Below the pieces are notes generated by a model. That model had not been told where the DNA came from and did not search any database. It worked only from the letters and a program-made list of their open reading frames with translations. Shown in pieces: positions 7,728 through 16,718 of a stretch of 64,000 nt of DNA (position 1 is its first letter; each line of letters starts with the position of its first letter). The DNA is taken from the NCBI GenBank assembly GCA_035633215.1, contig DASQFI010000067.1, positions 1-64,000 of the forward strand. The letters are read 5' to 3'. The DNA is from DASQFI01 sp035633215 (GTDB lineage Bacteria > Acidobacteriota > Vicinamibacteria > Vicinamibacterales > SCN-69-37). Both the position numbers and the translations under genes were made by a program.

Positions 7728-9473
7728 ATGCTTGACATCTCTTCACACGACATTGTGCTGATCGGTGGCGGCGGCGCCGGCTTGCGTGCCGCCATTGCTA
7801 TTTCCGAAACGGATCCGAAACTCAACGTGGCTGTCGTGTCAAAGGTGTACCCGATGCGAAGTCACACGGTGGCCGCCGAAGGGGGCGCGGCCGGTGTGTA
7901 TCTCGCGGACGACAGTCTGGACGACCACGCGTACGACACCATTTCTGGCGGCGATTGGCTGTGCGATCAGGACGCGGTGGAAGCGTTCGTGAAGGAGGCG
8001 CCGCTCGAGTTGATGCGGCTGGAGCATTGGGGCTGTCCGTGGAGCCGGGAGCCCGACGGCCGCGTCGCCATACGGCCTTTCGGTGGAATGAAAAAGACAC
8101 GCACGTGGTTTGCGGCCGACAAGACCGGCTTCCACATGCTCCACACGCTTTTTCAAACGTCACTCAAATATGACGCGGTCACCCGGTATGACGAGTACTT
8201 TGTCACCAGACTGCTGGTGGACGACGGTCGCGTGCGGGGCGTCGTGGCGTTGGAGCTGACCACTGGAAAGGTTCAGGCCATTACCGCGAAAGCAGTCATC
8301 TTGTGCACAGGCGGCTGTGGCCGTGTGTTCCGCTTCACCACCAACGCCGCCATCTGTACGGGCGATGGCATGGCGCTGGCCTATCGAGCGGGCGCTCCTC
8401 TGATGGACATGGAGTTCATTCAATACCATCCGACGGGCCTCCCGTTTACCGGGATTCTGATTACCGAGGCCGCCCGAGCTGAAGGGGGTTACTTACTGAA
8501 CAAAGACGGCTATCGGTATCTACAGGACTACAACCTCGGCACGCCTGAACCGAAGCCGGTCTTGCGCAGCATGGAGCTGGGTCCGCGTGATCGCCTGTCG
8601 CAGGCGTTTGTTCATGAGCAAGAGAAGGGCCGCACCGTGGAGGGACCGTACGGCCCGGTCGTGAATCTCGACCTGCGACATTTGGGGGAGAAGACGATCA
8701 ACGCGAAGCTCCCATTCGTCCGTGAGCTGTGCCTCAAGTATGAGCACATCGATCCGGTCACGCAGATGATTCCGGTCCGTCCCGTGGTTCACTACATGAT
8801 GGGCGGCGTTCATACGGACCTGAATGGGGCCACCCCGCTGGAGGGCTTGTACGCGGCAGGAGAGGCCGCCTGTGTCAGCATCAATGGGGCCAACCGGCTG
8901 GGGTCGAATTCGCTGCCGGAGCTGCTCGTGTTTGGCGCCAGAGCCGGACGTGCGGCGGCGGCCTATGCGAGAGAACAACAACCTCCTGGGCGCCATTTGC
9001 TGGCCCAGGCGCTCGACGAACAGACGCGGCTGCAGGAACAGTTTCTCCAGAAGAGCGGAGGTCACGAGCCGATCGCCGACCTGCGCGAGGAGATGCAGAA
9101 GATCATGGAACAATGCGCCGGCATTTACCGCGTGGGTGAATCGCTGGCCCGAGCGTCCGGCAAACTCCAGCAGCTCCAGGACCGGTTCCGCGACATTCGT
9201 CTGGACGATCGGGGCCATCTGTTCAATACGGAGCTGATTACCGCGCTGGAGTTATCGTTCATGCTGGAGGTGGCCGAAACGATGGCGGAAAGCGCCCTGC
9301 AGCGGACGGAATCGCGCGGCGCCCACCAGCGAACGGACTATCCGGCTCGCAACGATGAGAAGTTTCTCGCGCATTCACTGGCGTACCGCGCCGCGGACGG
9401 CCGGCCCCGGGTGGAATACGCACCCGTGACCATCACACGCTGGCCCCCGGGCGAGCGAGTCTACGGGAGGTGA
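7728..9473 (+). CDS. frdA: Fumarate reductase / succinate dehydrogenase flavoprotein subunit
   Basis: Catalytic subunit of 581 residues interconverting fumarate and succinate at the cytoplasmic membrane face. Visible motifs are the FAD-binding GGGGAGLRAA (residues 13-22), the covalent-flavin histidine in MRSHTVAAEGG (His46), the substrate-site region MDMEFIQYHPTGLP, and the conserved HYMMGG and GANRLGSNSLPEL blocks. Sequence style (RSHTVAAEGG, CSINGANRLG, LEVAETMAESALQRTESRGAH) is of the Escherichia FrdA / mycobacterial Frd type rather than the common SdhA type. The ATG at 7728 begins the flavin-binding region directly; an earlier in-frame start at 7497 would translate the palindromic repeat and is rejected. 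It is the first gene of the frdABCD operon, four bases before frdB. Confidence 0.93.
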   Translation: MLDISSHDIVLIGGGGAGLRAAIAISETDPKLNVAVVSKVYPMRSHTVAAEGGAAGVYLADDSLDDHAYDTISGGDWLCDQDAVEAFVKEAPLELMRLEHWGCPWSREPDGRVAIRPFGGMKKTRTWFAADKTGFHMLHTLFQTSLKYDAVTRYDEYFVTRLLVDDGRVRGVVALELTTGKVQAITAKAVILCTGGCGRVFRFTTNAAICTGDGMALAYRAGAPLMDMEFIQYHPTGLPFTGILITEAARAEGGYLLNKDGYRYLQDYNLGTPEPKPVLRSMELGPRDRLSQAFVHEQEKGRTVEGPYGPVVNLDLRHLGEKTINAKLPFVRELCLKYEHIDPVTQMIPVRPVVHYMMGGVHTDLNGATPLEGLYAAGEAACVSINGANRLGSNSLPELLVFGARAGRAAAAYAREQQPPGRHLLAQALDEQTRLQEQFLQKSGGHEPIADLREEMQKIMEQCAGIYRVGESLARASGKLQQLQDRFRDIRLDDRGHLFNTELITALELSFMLEVAETMAESALQRTESRGAHQRTDYPARNDEKFLAHSLAYRAADGRPRVEYAPVTITRWPPGERVYGR

Positions 9474-9477
9474 ACGA

Positions 9478-10218
9478 GTGGCGAACAGGATCACGCTCGA
9501 AGTCACGCGGTATGACCCGGCGCGTGACGAGAAACCCCGACTTGACGCGTTCGAGGTCCCGCTCCGACAAGAGTGGGTGGTGCTCGACGCGCTGAATTAC
9601 ATCAAAGACCATCTTGATGGGTCGCTGACGTTTCGCTGGTCATGCCGCATGGGCGTCTGCGGCAGCTGCGGCATGACGGTCAACGGCGTTCCCAAATTGA
9701 CCTGCGCGACGTTCCTGTCGGACTACGCGCCGGGCCCCGTGCGCGTGGAGCCCATGAGCAACTTCCCTGTGCTCCGGGACCTCGTGGTCGACACGTCGGA
9801 TTTCCTGGTGAAGCTCGCGAAAGCGAAACCCTGGATCATTCGGAAGGTGGAAAAGCCCCGGGACGAGGAATACTTCCAAACCCCGGAGCAGCTGGACGTG
9901 TATAAGCAATTCAGCATGTGCATCAACTGCATGCTGTGTTACGCGGCCTGCCCGGTGTACGGACTGGACCCGCTCTTTAGCGGACCCGCCGCAATTGCCC
10001 TGGCTCAGCGGTACAACCTGGACTCCCGGGACGAGGGGGCGAGTGAACGCCTCGATATCCTCTCCCAGCACGACGGAATTTGGGGATGCACGTTTGTCGG
10101 CGAGTGCACGCAGGTGTGTCCCAAGAATGTGGACCCAGCCGGCGCCATTCAGCAGTACAAGCTCACGGCGACCATGGAATGGCTGAAGGCCTTGGTGCTG
10201 CCGCGAGGCGCGGAGTAG
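9478..10218 (+). CDS. frdB: Fumarate reductase iron-sulfur subunit
   Basis: Protein of 246 residues carrying three Fe-S clusters that pass electrons between FrdA and the membrane quinol site. Cysteines are in the expected spacing: [2Fe-2S] ligands C56, C61, C64 and C76 (SCRMGVCGSC), [4Fe-4S] ligands in CINCMLCYAACP (C148, C151, C154), and [3Fe-4S] ligands C158, C204 and C210, with C214 completing the second set. The start is a GTG four bases after the frdA stop, indicating translational coupling. It is followed after three bases by frdC. Confidence 0.93.
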   Translation: MANRITLEVTRYDPARDEKPRLDAFEVPLRQEWVVLDALNYIKDHLDGSLTFRWSCRMGVCGSCGMTVNGVPKLTCATFLSDYAPGPVRVEPMSNFPVLRDLVVDTSDFLVKLAKAKPWIIRKVEKPRDEEYFQTPEQLDVYKQFSMCINCMLCYAACPVYGLDPLFSGPAAIALAQRYNLDSRDEGASERLDILSQHDGIWGCTFVGECTQVCPKNVDPAGAIQQYKLTATMEWLKALVLPRGAE

Positions 10219-10221
10219 CCG

Positions 10222-10629
10222 ATGATCAACCCCACCGAGTATTTACCAAAGTCGTACCACACGCGCGTCTCGACGTATTGGTGGCTAACGCGTTGGGCGT
10301 ACTTCAAATTCATCCTGAGGGAAGCGAGCAGCGTCTTCGTGGCCTGGATCGTGGTCGTCACGCTGCTCCAGATCCGGGCGTTGACGCACGGACCGGCGGC
10401 CTACGCGGAACTCCAGAACTGGTTGCGGAGCCCGCTTCTGCTGGCGCTCAACGCGGTCAGCCTGTGTTTTGTCATCTTCCACGCCGTGACCTGGTTCAAT
10501 CTGACCCCGAAAGCGATGGTCATTCGGTTGCGCGGGAAGCGCCTTCCCGGCCTGGCCATCGCGGCGCCGAACTACGTCGCCTGGGCGGCCATATCTGCCG
10601 CCGTCGCGTGGATCGTGCTGCGAGGGTAA
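10222..10629 (+). CDS. frdC: Fumarate reductase membrane anchor subunit C
   Basis: Small membrane protein of 135 residues with three predicted helices (about 30-48, 68-90, 112-132). The N-terminal YLPKSYHTRVSTYWWLTRWAYFKF and the FHAVTWFNLTPKAM segment match the FrdC family of four-subunit quinol:fumarate reductases. It anchors FrdAB to the membrane with FrdD and helps form the quinol site; this class carries no haem. The stop codon abuts the frdD start. Confidence 0.88.
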   Translation: MINPTEYLPKSYHTRVSTYWWLTRWAYFKFILREASSVFVAWIVVVTLLQIRALTHGPAAYAELQNWLRSPLLLALNAVSLCFVIFHAVTWFNLTPKAMVIRLRGKRLPGLAIAAPNYVAWAAISAAVAWIVLRG

Positions 10630-10983
10630 ATGGGCAAACGATCGAACGAACCGCTCGTGTGGATGTTATTCAGCGTTGGCGGCGTGGTTGCCGCGATGCT
10701 GATGCCGATCCATCTGTTGCTGTTCGGGCTGGCGTTTCCACTGGGGTGGCTGGATGCACCAAGCTACGAACAGCTGCTCGCGCTGGTCAGGCATCCGCTC
10801 GCGCGAGTCTACCTGCTGATCCTCTGCTCTCTTCCGCTGTTCCACTGGGCTCACCGGTTCCGGTTTACGCTCTACGACGGTTTGCAGATCAAGCACCTGA
10901 ACGAACTGATCAACCTTTTCTGCTACGGCGGAGCGATTTTAGGTACCGCCCTGGCGGCGTACCTTGTGTGGAATATCGCGTAG
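10630..10983 (+). CDS. frdD: Fumarate reductase membrane anchor subunit D
   Basis: Membrane protein of 117 residues with three hydrophobic segments (about 10-34, 57-75, 95-116). The motif LPLFHWAHRFRFTLYDG and an N-terminus rich in small hydrophobic residues (SNEPLVWMLFSVGGVVAAM) are diagnostic of FrdD. It starts immediately after the frdC stop and completes a contiguous frdABCD operon. Confidence 0.88.
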   Translation: MGKRSNEPLVWMLFSVGGVVAAMLMPIHLLLFGLAFPLGWLDAPSYEQLLALVRHPLARVYLLILCSLPLFHWAHRFRFTLYDGLQIKHLNELINLFCYGGAILGTALAAYLVWNIA

Positions 10984-11020
10984 GGGCGGCAGTCGACCCC
11001 CTCGATGAAAGGAAGAGGTC

Positions 11021-11344
11021 ATGCCAAAGTACGTCATCGAACGTAACATGCCTGGCGCAGGTGCCTTGTCACGCGACGAACTCGCGGTCATTGCCGATAA
11101 GTCTTGCCGTGCGCTTGAGGAGATTGGATCGCGCATCCAGTGGCTGGAGAGCTTCGTCACCGCCGACAAAGTGTACAGCGTCTATATCGCGGACGATCAA
11201 CGATTGATTCGCGAGCACGCCTATCTGAGCGGTTTTCCCGCGGATACCATCTGCGAGGTCAAGGCGGTCATTGACCCCTCAACCGCCCGCGAGGCGCGCC
11301 AGGCCAAAGAACACGACGTGTCGAAAGAGTCGGGAATCTATTAA
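11021..11344 (+). CDS. DUF4242 (nickel-binding-like ferredoxin-fold) protein
   Basis: Cytoplasmic protein of 107 residues. The opening MPKYVIERNMPGAGALSRDE, the central WLESFVTADKVYSVYIAD and the IREHAYLSGFPAD block match the DUF4242 family, a small alpha-beta fold reported to bind nickel in a Streptomyces member. A good ribosome-binding site (GGAAGAGG) lies 37 bp after frdD on the same strand, so it may be co-transcribed with the frd operon. I infer no specific role in fumarate metabolism. Confidence 0.8.
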   Translation: MPKYVIERNMPGAGALSRDELAVIADKSCRALEEIGSRIQWLESFVTADKVYSVYIADDQRLIREHAYLSGFPADTICEVKAVIDPSTAREARQAKEHDVSKESGIY

Positions 11345-11428
11345 GGCGAGCCGTCGTCACGGTAGCGCGGTACCGTCCTTCAGTCGCGACGAGACGTGCG
11401 CCTCTTACTCACGTGGCGGATTGTATCG

Positions 11429-12187
11429 TCAGGACGGCGTGGTCAGGCCGGCCGTGAGGCCCCGGCGCGCCGGCGTTTGCGCGCACGATACCAAGATCGG
11501 ACTCGCGGCGGCGCGCTCGTGTTCACTCGACGTGATCGTGCCGTTCAGAAAGAGAATCTCGAGTACGTGATTCCGGCGCTGCTCGGCATCGGCCCCGGGC
11601 GCACACGGACTGAAGAGATGCGGGTTCGGAAGCATTGCAACCAGCAACGCCGCCTGGGACCAGTCAAGCTGATTCGCGGACACGTCGAAGTAGAAGCGAG
11701 CGGCGGCCTCGGCACCGTAGACGTGGGGTCCCCATTCAGCGATGTTCAGGTAGACCTCGAGAATTTCGTCCTTGGACAGCACCTTCTCGAGACGGCGCGC
11801 GAGAACGGCATCCTGGAGCTTGCGACGGAGCGTCTTGTCACGCGTGAGAAACAGGTTCTTCGCGACCTGCTGAGTGATGGTGCTGCCGCCGCGCGCAAAT
11901 CGTCCCTGACGAAGATTCTCCTTCAACGCCTCGAACATGTCGGGATAGCTCAATCCCCCGTGATGGTAGAAGGCGGGATCCTCCCAGGACACGACCGCCG
12001 CCGTGAGCGTCGGCGCAAGGAACCAGAGCGGTTTCCAGGATCGGATCGCTTCGCGCGGATATCGCGCGACGACCTGAGCCCGCAGCTCGTCGCCGGCGGG
12101 AAGTCCCAGGACGGGCTCGACCGCGATGCCGACGGCGGCGACGCAAATCGACATCGCCATCACACGCGTCCGCATCAGGGTGATCAC
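11429..12187 (-). CDS. mtgA: Monofunctional peptidoglycan transglycosylase (GT51)
   Basis: Protein of 252 residues that polymerises lipid II glycan strands at the outer face of the cytoplasmic membrane. After a short N-terminal membrane anchor, all GT51 motifs are present: WEDPAFYHH with the catalytic Glu, GGSTITQQVAKNLFL, RRKLQDAVLARRLE, and EVYLNIAEWGPHVYGAEAAA. No transpeptidase domain follows. A GTG at 12187 is preferred because its GTGA overlaps the upstream stop codon and GGGAG lies in position; the ATG at 12175 is an alternative. It is the last gene of the minus-strand envelope cluster. Confidence 0.88.
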   Translation of the reverse strand: MITLMRTRVMAMSICVAAVGIAVEPVLGLPAGDELRAQVVARYPREAIRSWKPLWFLAPTLTAAVVSWEDPAFYHHGGLSYPDMFEALKENLRQGRFARGGSTITQQVAKNLFLTRDKTLRRKLQDAVLARRLEKVLSKDEILEVYLNIAEWGPHVYGAEAAARFYFDVSANQLDWSQAALLVAMLPNPHLFSPCAPGADAEQRRNHVLEILFLNGTITSSEHERAAASPILVSCAQTPARRGLTAGLTTPS

Positions 12188-14601
12188 TCTCGACTCCCGG
12201 GCTTCTTGTACTGACGTTCGGACGGTCGCTTCGTGTGCCATTCGGCCCTGAAGCGTGTGTAGCCTTTGCGTCCTCTCATGAAGTACTCGATCATCCCCGG
12301 ACCGAATTTGAGGAAGACGCGCGGCAGTGTCGCACCCAGCGTCGGGCGCAGGCCTCCAGGGCTTCCGCCCTTACCTGTCGTAATCATCGTTGGCGACGGG
12401 ATGTTGGTCGTCAGCACGCGCGCGGTGACGATCGCCATGTAGTCCTGTCCGACGACGCGTCCGGAGAGATCGGGGCAGGGCGATGCCATGAGGGGGAAGT
12501 AGGCCATCCCAGCGGAGTCCGTTGTGGATTTCAGGCCCTCCGATCCGGCGGACGTAATGCCAGCCTTCGGATGCATCGCGAGATGGGGTTGCAGCGCGGG
12601 CGCAAAGTTCCATGACACCTCGACGCCGGGCATGCCGCCCTTCTTCGGCATCTGCTTCCCCGCCATCCAGCCGCAATCGATGATGTCCTCGTCCACCTGA
12701 CCCGGGTCGAACGTCACCGTGGCTGTGATCACCCCATCCACATCTGTTTGCGTGTGGCGAAGATGAATGAGGTTCGGAATCGCCTCGACTCTGATGTCGA
12801 TGCCGTACAGCGTCAAGAGATCGCCCGCCGCTTCCAGGATGCCGGTGACACCGTCGAAGACCTCAGCGACTTTTTTGATGCCTTCGTGGAGAACGGACGA
12901 CCCGATGTTGGCCTTGTCCAGGAAAAAGGCTTCCTCGGCCGCTTCCGAGACTCCGGCCAATCCCAGCCCGTACAGCTTCTTGCCTGTGTCGCTCTTAATC
13001 CCGTCGCAGGCACGTGCCGCGTAAGCCCGCGGCTCGAGGCGGGACAGCCAGGGCATGACGCTGGCTTGACGCGGCCTATCGGGCGGCATGAAGAACTCGA
13101 GGAGGATCAGAATTGACTGGACCGGACTGATCTGAATGTGATCCGTCCCGCTGCTTCCGAAGTTGCTGAGCGAGTAGGGCTGGGGCTCGCGCCGTGCGAG
13201 TCCGTCCAGGAACAGCACCAGAAAACTCGTGGGATCGGCGGGCTTGTCGACGGCTTCCCTGTAGCGCTTGGCGATGGCCGGGGCCAGCACCATTTGGAGG
13301 ACCTCCGGTATCTTGAATTTCGTGATCGCCTCGCCCAGCACCTTGCTGAACTCGGCGAACTCGATGTAGCTCGGAACGACCTGCGTGCGAGCCAGGGTCC
13401 TGAACTGAAAGTCGTACAGGAAGAAATCTTTTTCGCTGCGTTCGGCGCCGGCAAGAATCTGTTTCCCCGTGGGCGTGTAGACCCCGACGCCGATCGCGCG
13501 AAAGAGGTCCAGGAGCGCGGCCTGCGCGTCCTGTTCCGTCTTCGCATCGGTCAGCCGATTGGCCAGGACATAGGGCGGCGCCGTCTTGAGATCGTGTTCG
13601 AGAAAGGGATTCAGGATGGGCGGATCGACCTGTTTCGCGTACTCCGCGTCCGCCCGTCGTTCGGCCTGCCTCGCGCTCCAGGCCTGCCATCCCGAATACA
13701 TTGCGGCCGGAAGCCCGAACACGATCAGCACCACGAGCAGGGATATCGCGGCGAAGTTGCGCAGCGTGTTCGGCGGCATGGCTTGCGTTTGGGCCATCGA
13801 CGCATCGAAAGCCGCCTGCGTGCTCGCGCGACTGGCGTCTTCGGCGGCAACGGCCGCGGCGAGTGGGGTGAGGCCGGCATCCGCCGTGCCGCTCGTGTAG
13901 AGCGCCGTTCCCAGGTCGACGAAGCGCGTCCACCGCTCACGTTCGATGTCCTTCGCGCTGGTCGTCGTCGCCTGGATGTGAGAACGGGCGGCTCTGATGT
14001 CCGCGTCGATGGCGTGAAGCGCCTTCTCGCGCTCGGCCGCCACTGTCTTGAGCTGGGCTGCCAGCTGCTGAGACTCCGATGAGAGCCTGGAGACGTCGCT
14101 GGCGATCGGCGGCAGCGCCGCCCTGGCGGACTCGAGTTGCGAATCCAGCTTGGGTTGCTCGAGCCCGATGGCGGCCGGGCTTTCTCTGGCAAGCGCATCG
14201 AGACGCGATTGCAGCGTGCGCATGTCGCTCTCGCATTGCGACTGCTGCTTCCGCGCCGTTGCCAGCGCGCCGTCGACGGGATCTTTCCTGGCCTGGATCT
14301 CGGCGCGCTGCGCGTCGTATTTCGCGACTTCGGCCTGCCGCCGATCCGTCAACGCCACGAGCTCCGCCTCGAGCGTCTTCTGCTTGTCGGCAATGCCGCC
14401 GGCCGTGCCGTCCAGACGACGAATCTCGTCGCGGAGTGCGGCGTGGCGCGAAAGGTCGATACCGCTTCGCGCCGCGTGCTGCCCGAGTTGTCCCAGGCCA
14501 TCGGCGCGTGCGGCATCGTGCCTCGCGAGCTGTTTCTTCAGCGAACGCCGTTGCCAGCGTCGTTTCAATTCATCGAGACCGTTCCGAAACACCTCAGTCA
14601 T
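12184..14601 (-). CDS. Large coiled-coil membrane protein of unknown function
   Basis: Protein of 805 residues that I do not recognise. Residues ~10-230 are highly charged and helical with heptad-like spacing, probably a coiled coil. A single clear membrane helix lies near residues 280-303 (LRNFAAISLLVVLIVFGLPA). The remaining ~500 residues form a soluble mixed domain, with an Ig-like or beta-rich tail suggested by VDGVITATVTFDPGQVDED and the Gly/Pro-rich end. There is no signal peptide, so the coiled coil is likely cytoplasmic and the C-terminal part extracytoplasmic. Its stop overlaps the transglycosylase start by four bases, and 46 bp separate it from the RCC1 gene, so a structural or envelope role is inferred. 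Confidence 0.7.
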   Translation of the reverse strand: MTEVFRNGLDELKRRWQRRSLKKQLARHDAARADGLGQLGQHAARSGIDLSRHAALRDEIRRLDGTAGGIADKQKTLEAELVALTDRRQAEVAKYDAQRAEIQARKDPVDGALATARKQQSQCESDMRTLQSRLDALARESPAAIGLEQPKLDSQLESARAALPPIASDVSRLSSESQQLAAQLKTVAAEREKALHAIDADIRAARSHIQATTTSAKDIERERWTRFVDLGTALYTSGTADAGLTPLAAAVAAEDASRASTQAAFDASMAQTQAMPPNTLRNFAAISLLVVLIVFGLPAAMYSGWQAWSARQAERRADAEYAKQVDPPILNPFLEHDLKTAPPYVLANRLTDAKTEQDAQAALLDLFRAIGVGVYTPTGKQILAGAERSEKDFFLYDFQFRTLARTQVVPSYIEFAEFSKVLGEAITKFKIPEVLQMVLAPAIAKRYREAVDKPADPTSFLVLFLDGLARREPQPYSLSNFGSSGTDHIQISPVQSILILLEFFMPPDRPRQASVMPWLSRLEPRAYAARACDGIKSDTGKKLYGLGLAGVSEAAEEAFFLDKANIGSSVLHEGIKKVAEVFDGVTGILEAAGDLLTLYGIDIRVEAIPNLIHLRHTQTDVDGVITATVTFDPGQVDEDIIDCGWMAGKQMPKKGGMPGVEVSWNFAPALQPHLAMHPKAGITSAGSEGLKSTTDSAGMAYFPLMASPCPDLSGRVVGQDYMAIVTARVLTTNIPSPTMITTGKGGSPGGLRPTLGATLPRVFLKFGPGMIEYFMRGRKGYTRFRAEWHTKRPSERQYKKPGSRE

Positions 14602-14647
14602 GGGCAGTCCTTCGTCTCGCCGCGCGTGCCAGATCCGCTCCTCTGAG

Positions 14648-15865
14648 TTACGTCTGATCCAGTCCGTCGAGCCACAAGAGAATCGGGAAGGGGCTCAGTC
14701 CGGCGCCTCCGACGTCCGGCCGGGTCCATGGCCGAACGCCGCCCCAGGTCATGATGCGGCCGGATGCCAGGACGGCGGTGCTGGTTCGCGTGTTCGCGGC
14801 AATCGTTTGGACATCTCTGAGCCCGCTCACGAGTGCCGGGGCGGTCGTCGCATTCCGGCCTCGACCGGTGTCGTAGTTCGTGTTCGCCCCCCACGTCATG
14901 ACGCCGCCCGATTGCGTGATTGCCACGACGTGCCCGAGCCCGGCGGCGACGGAACGAAGGCCGCCGGCCCCCGTCAGAGGCGCGGGTACTGGCCGAGCCT
15001 TCAAGTTCTCGTAGGCGCTCCCCCATTCGATCGCGGTCCCGTCTGACAGCACAGCCACTGAAAAGTAGGACCCTGCGGCAATCGCCACGGCATCGCGTAC
15101 CCCTGGCACGGGCGTGGGCGTGTCGCGATTGACCGTCGTGCCGTCGCCGATCTGACCCCACTTGTTCTCCCCCCACGCCTGCACCGTCCCGTCCTTGAGC
15201 AGGGCGAGCGAGTGTCGCGCGCCGGCGCTGATCGCGACGACATCGGCGAGGTTCGGGACGCGCACGGGAAAGGGCATGTAGTTCAGCGCGCTCGGCGACC
15301 GAGTCCTGAAGTTGATCACCGGCAGCGGACCGATGCCGAGCTGCCCGAAATCGCCGCGTCCCCACGCGTAAACACTGCCGTCGCGCGCGCGCGCCAGCAC
15401 ATGCTCCTGTGCGGAGACGTCCACCGCGTCGAATTTCACGGCGACGGGAGACGGCGTGTTCGAGCGCATGCGAGGCTGCGCGCGTTCCTCGAGCTCGGAG
15501 AGCGGCGTCGTCCCCAGGACACCGGCACCACCTGCGCCCCAGGCCAGGATCTGGCCATCGGCGAGGACCGCGTAGCTGGCTGACGAGACCGCCGCCGCGA
15601 CGACGCCGGTAAGCCCGGGAACCGGGTACAGCGTGTAGGAATCGACAGGCTCGTTATGTCCGAGGCCGAGCGCGTCGGGCGCAGGTTCGGTGTCCCCGCT
15701 GGCAGGGTTGCACGACCACACCCTCAACGTGCCACCCGGCTCGAGGAGGAGTCCGTGAGTGACCCCAGGTATGACGCGATGCTTTCCGGTGGGTCGTGTT
15801 TGACCGCCCACACGCGCGGCGAGCGGCAGCGCCATCATCATCGCGAGCGCGCGGCGGCGATTCAT
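14648..15865 (-). CDS. Secreted RCC1-repeat beta-propeller protein
   Basis: Protein of 405 residues. An N-terminal signal with consecutive arginines (MNRRRALAMMMALPLAARV) suggests Tat or Sec export. At least six RCC1-type blades are visible, for example ISAGARHSLALLKDGTVQAW and SAQEHVLARARDGSVYAWGR. RCC1 propellers are protein-binding platforms; no enzymatic motif is seen. The ATG at 15865 overlaps the upstream gene stop (ATGA), which decides the start and implies translational coupling. Confidence 0.82.
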   Translation of the reverse strand: MNRRRALAMMMALPLAARVGGQTRPTGKHRVIPGVTHGLLLEPGGTLRVWSCNPASGDTEPAPDALGLGHNEPVDSYTLYPVPGLTGVVAAAVSSASYAVLADGQILAWGAGGAGVLGTTPLSELEERAQPRMRSNTPSPVAVKFDAVDVSAQEHVLARARDGSVYAWGRGDFGQLGIGPLPVINFRTRSPSALNYMPFPVRVPNLADVVAISAGARHSLALLKDGTVQAWGENKWGQIGDGTTVNRDTPTPVPGVRDAVAIAAGSYFSVAVLSDGTAIEWGSAYENLKARPVPAPLTGAGGLRSVAAGLGHVVAITQSGGVMTWGANTNYDTGRGRNATTAPALVSGLRDVQTIAANTRTSTAVLASGRIMTWGGVRPWTRPDVGGAGLSPFPILLWLDGLDQT

Positions 15866-16689
15866 CGCTCGAGTTCCTTCAGCCAGGCTTCCGCTGACGC
15901 GCGCGCCGCGGCTGTCGCTTCCGGGCCCACGATCGCGGCTTGCTGCCACATCCACGGACGCTTCCGGTCCGGCCTATCCACGAACTCGATGCCGTCCGGA
16001 CCACCGGTGAGGCTGATCGTCCTTGCCTCGAAATTCACACCGGCCGTCGCGTCGAGAAACTCGCGCAGGCGCCGCGCGAACAGTTTCCGCGCGTCGGCGG
16101 GCGTCATCTCTTCGACCTCGGCGGCGATGGCGGTCTCGTTCTTGCCTTCCGCGGCGCGCTCGTCCGCAAGCTGCGCGTGTCTCTGCTTGATGAACGCCGG
16201 GTCCGTCAACATCGCGTGCATCTTCTTCACGGACTCGAGAATGTTGGCGGCGTCAGCCGGCGGCATGGATGCCGCCGCCTTTTTCAACTGCTCCATGCCG
16301 GCGAGCTGTTCGTCGATATCTTTCTTGACGGCTTCCTCGACGGTGAGCGCGTACTGTCTGCCCTGGGGAATGCGGCCGTTGCGGTAGCTGGCGTAGCTCG
16401 CTTGAAACGCCGGAGAGGTCACGTACGCTTTCGCCCACGCGAACAGTCCGGTCGCGGCCGCGGCGCGCGCCGGTCGGGGAAGCTTCAGGAAGGCACGAGT
16501 GCCAGCGATCGCGATGTCGCTTCGGCGATTGGTGGCCGTCGATTTGATTTCCTCGAGCACGAAATTCCGTGCGGCGGTTTCGGTCAAGCCGAGCTGCGCG
16601 AGCGTGCCCTGCGCGACTGCCACTCTCCCGGCGGCGATCAACACGGCGAGCGCCACGAACAGCGTCGCGCATTTCGATGCCTGGACCAT
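15862..16689 (-). CDS. Secreted helical protein of unknown function
   Basis: Protein of 275 residues with a Sec signal peptide (ATLFVALAVLIAAGRVAVAQ, cleavage after AVA-Q). The mature part is alanine-rich, charged and mostly helical, including EEAVKKDIDEQLAGMEQLKK and ADARKLFARRLREFLDATAG; the C-terminal ~60 residues look more globular. I recognise no family. It is the second gene of the cluster, 29 bp after the small OmpA-tail gene and overlapping the RCC1 gene by four bases. Confidence 0.7.
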   Translation of the reverse strand: MVQASKCATLFVALAVLIAAGRVAVAQGTLAQLGLTETAARNFVLEEIKSTATNRRSDIAIAGTRAFLKLPRPARAAAATGLFAWAKAYVTSPAFQASYASYRNGRIPQGRQYALTVEEAVKKDIDEQLAGMEQLKKAAASMPPADAANILESVKKMHAMLTDPAFIKQRHAQLADERAAEGKNETAIAAEVEEMTPADARKLFARRLREFLDATAGVNFEARTISLTGGPDGIEFVDRPDRKRPWMWQQAAIVGPEATAAARASAEAWLKELER

Positions 16690-16718
16690 GCGGCCTCCCG
16701 TGAGGTGGCCTCTGATCC

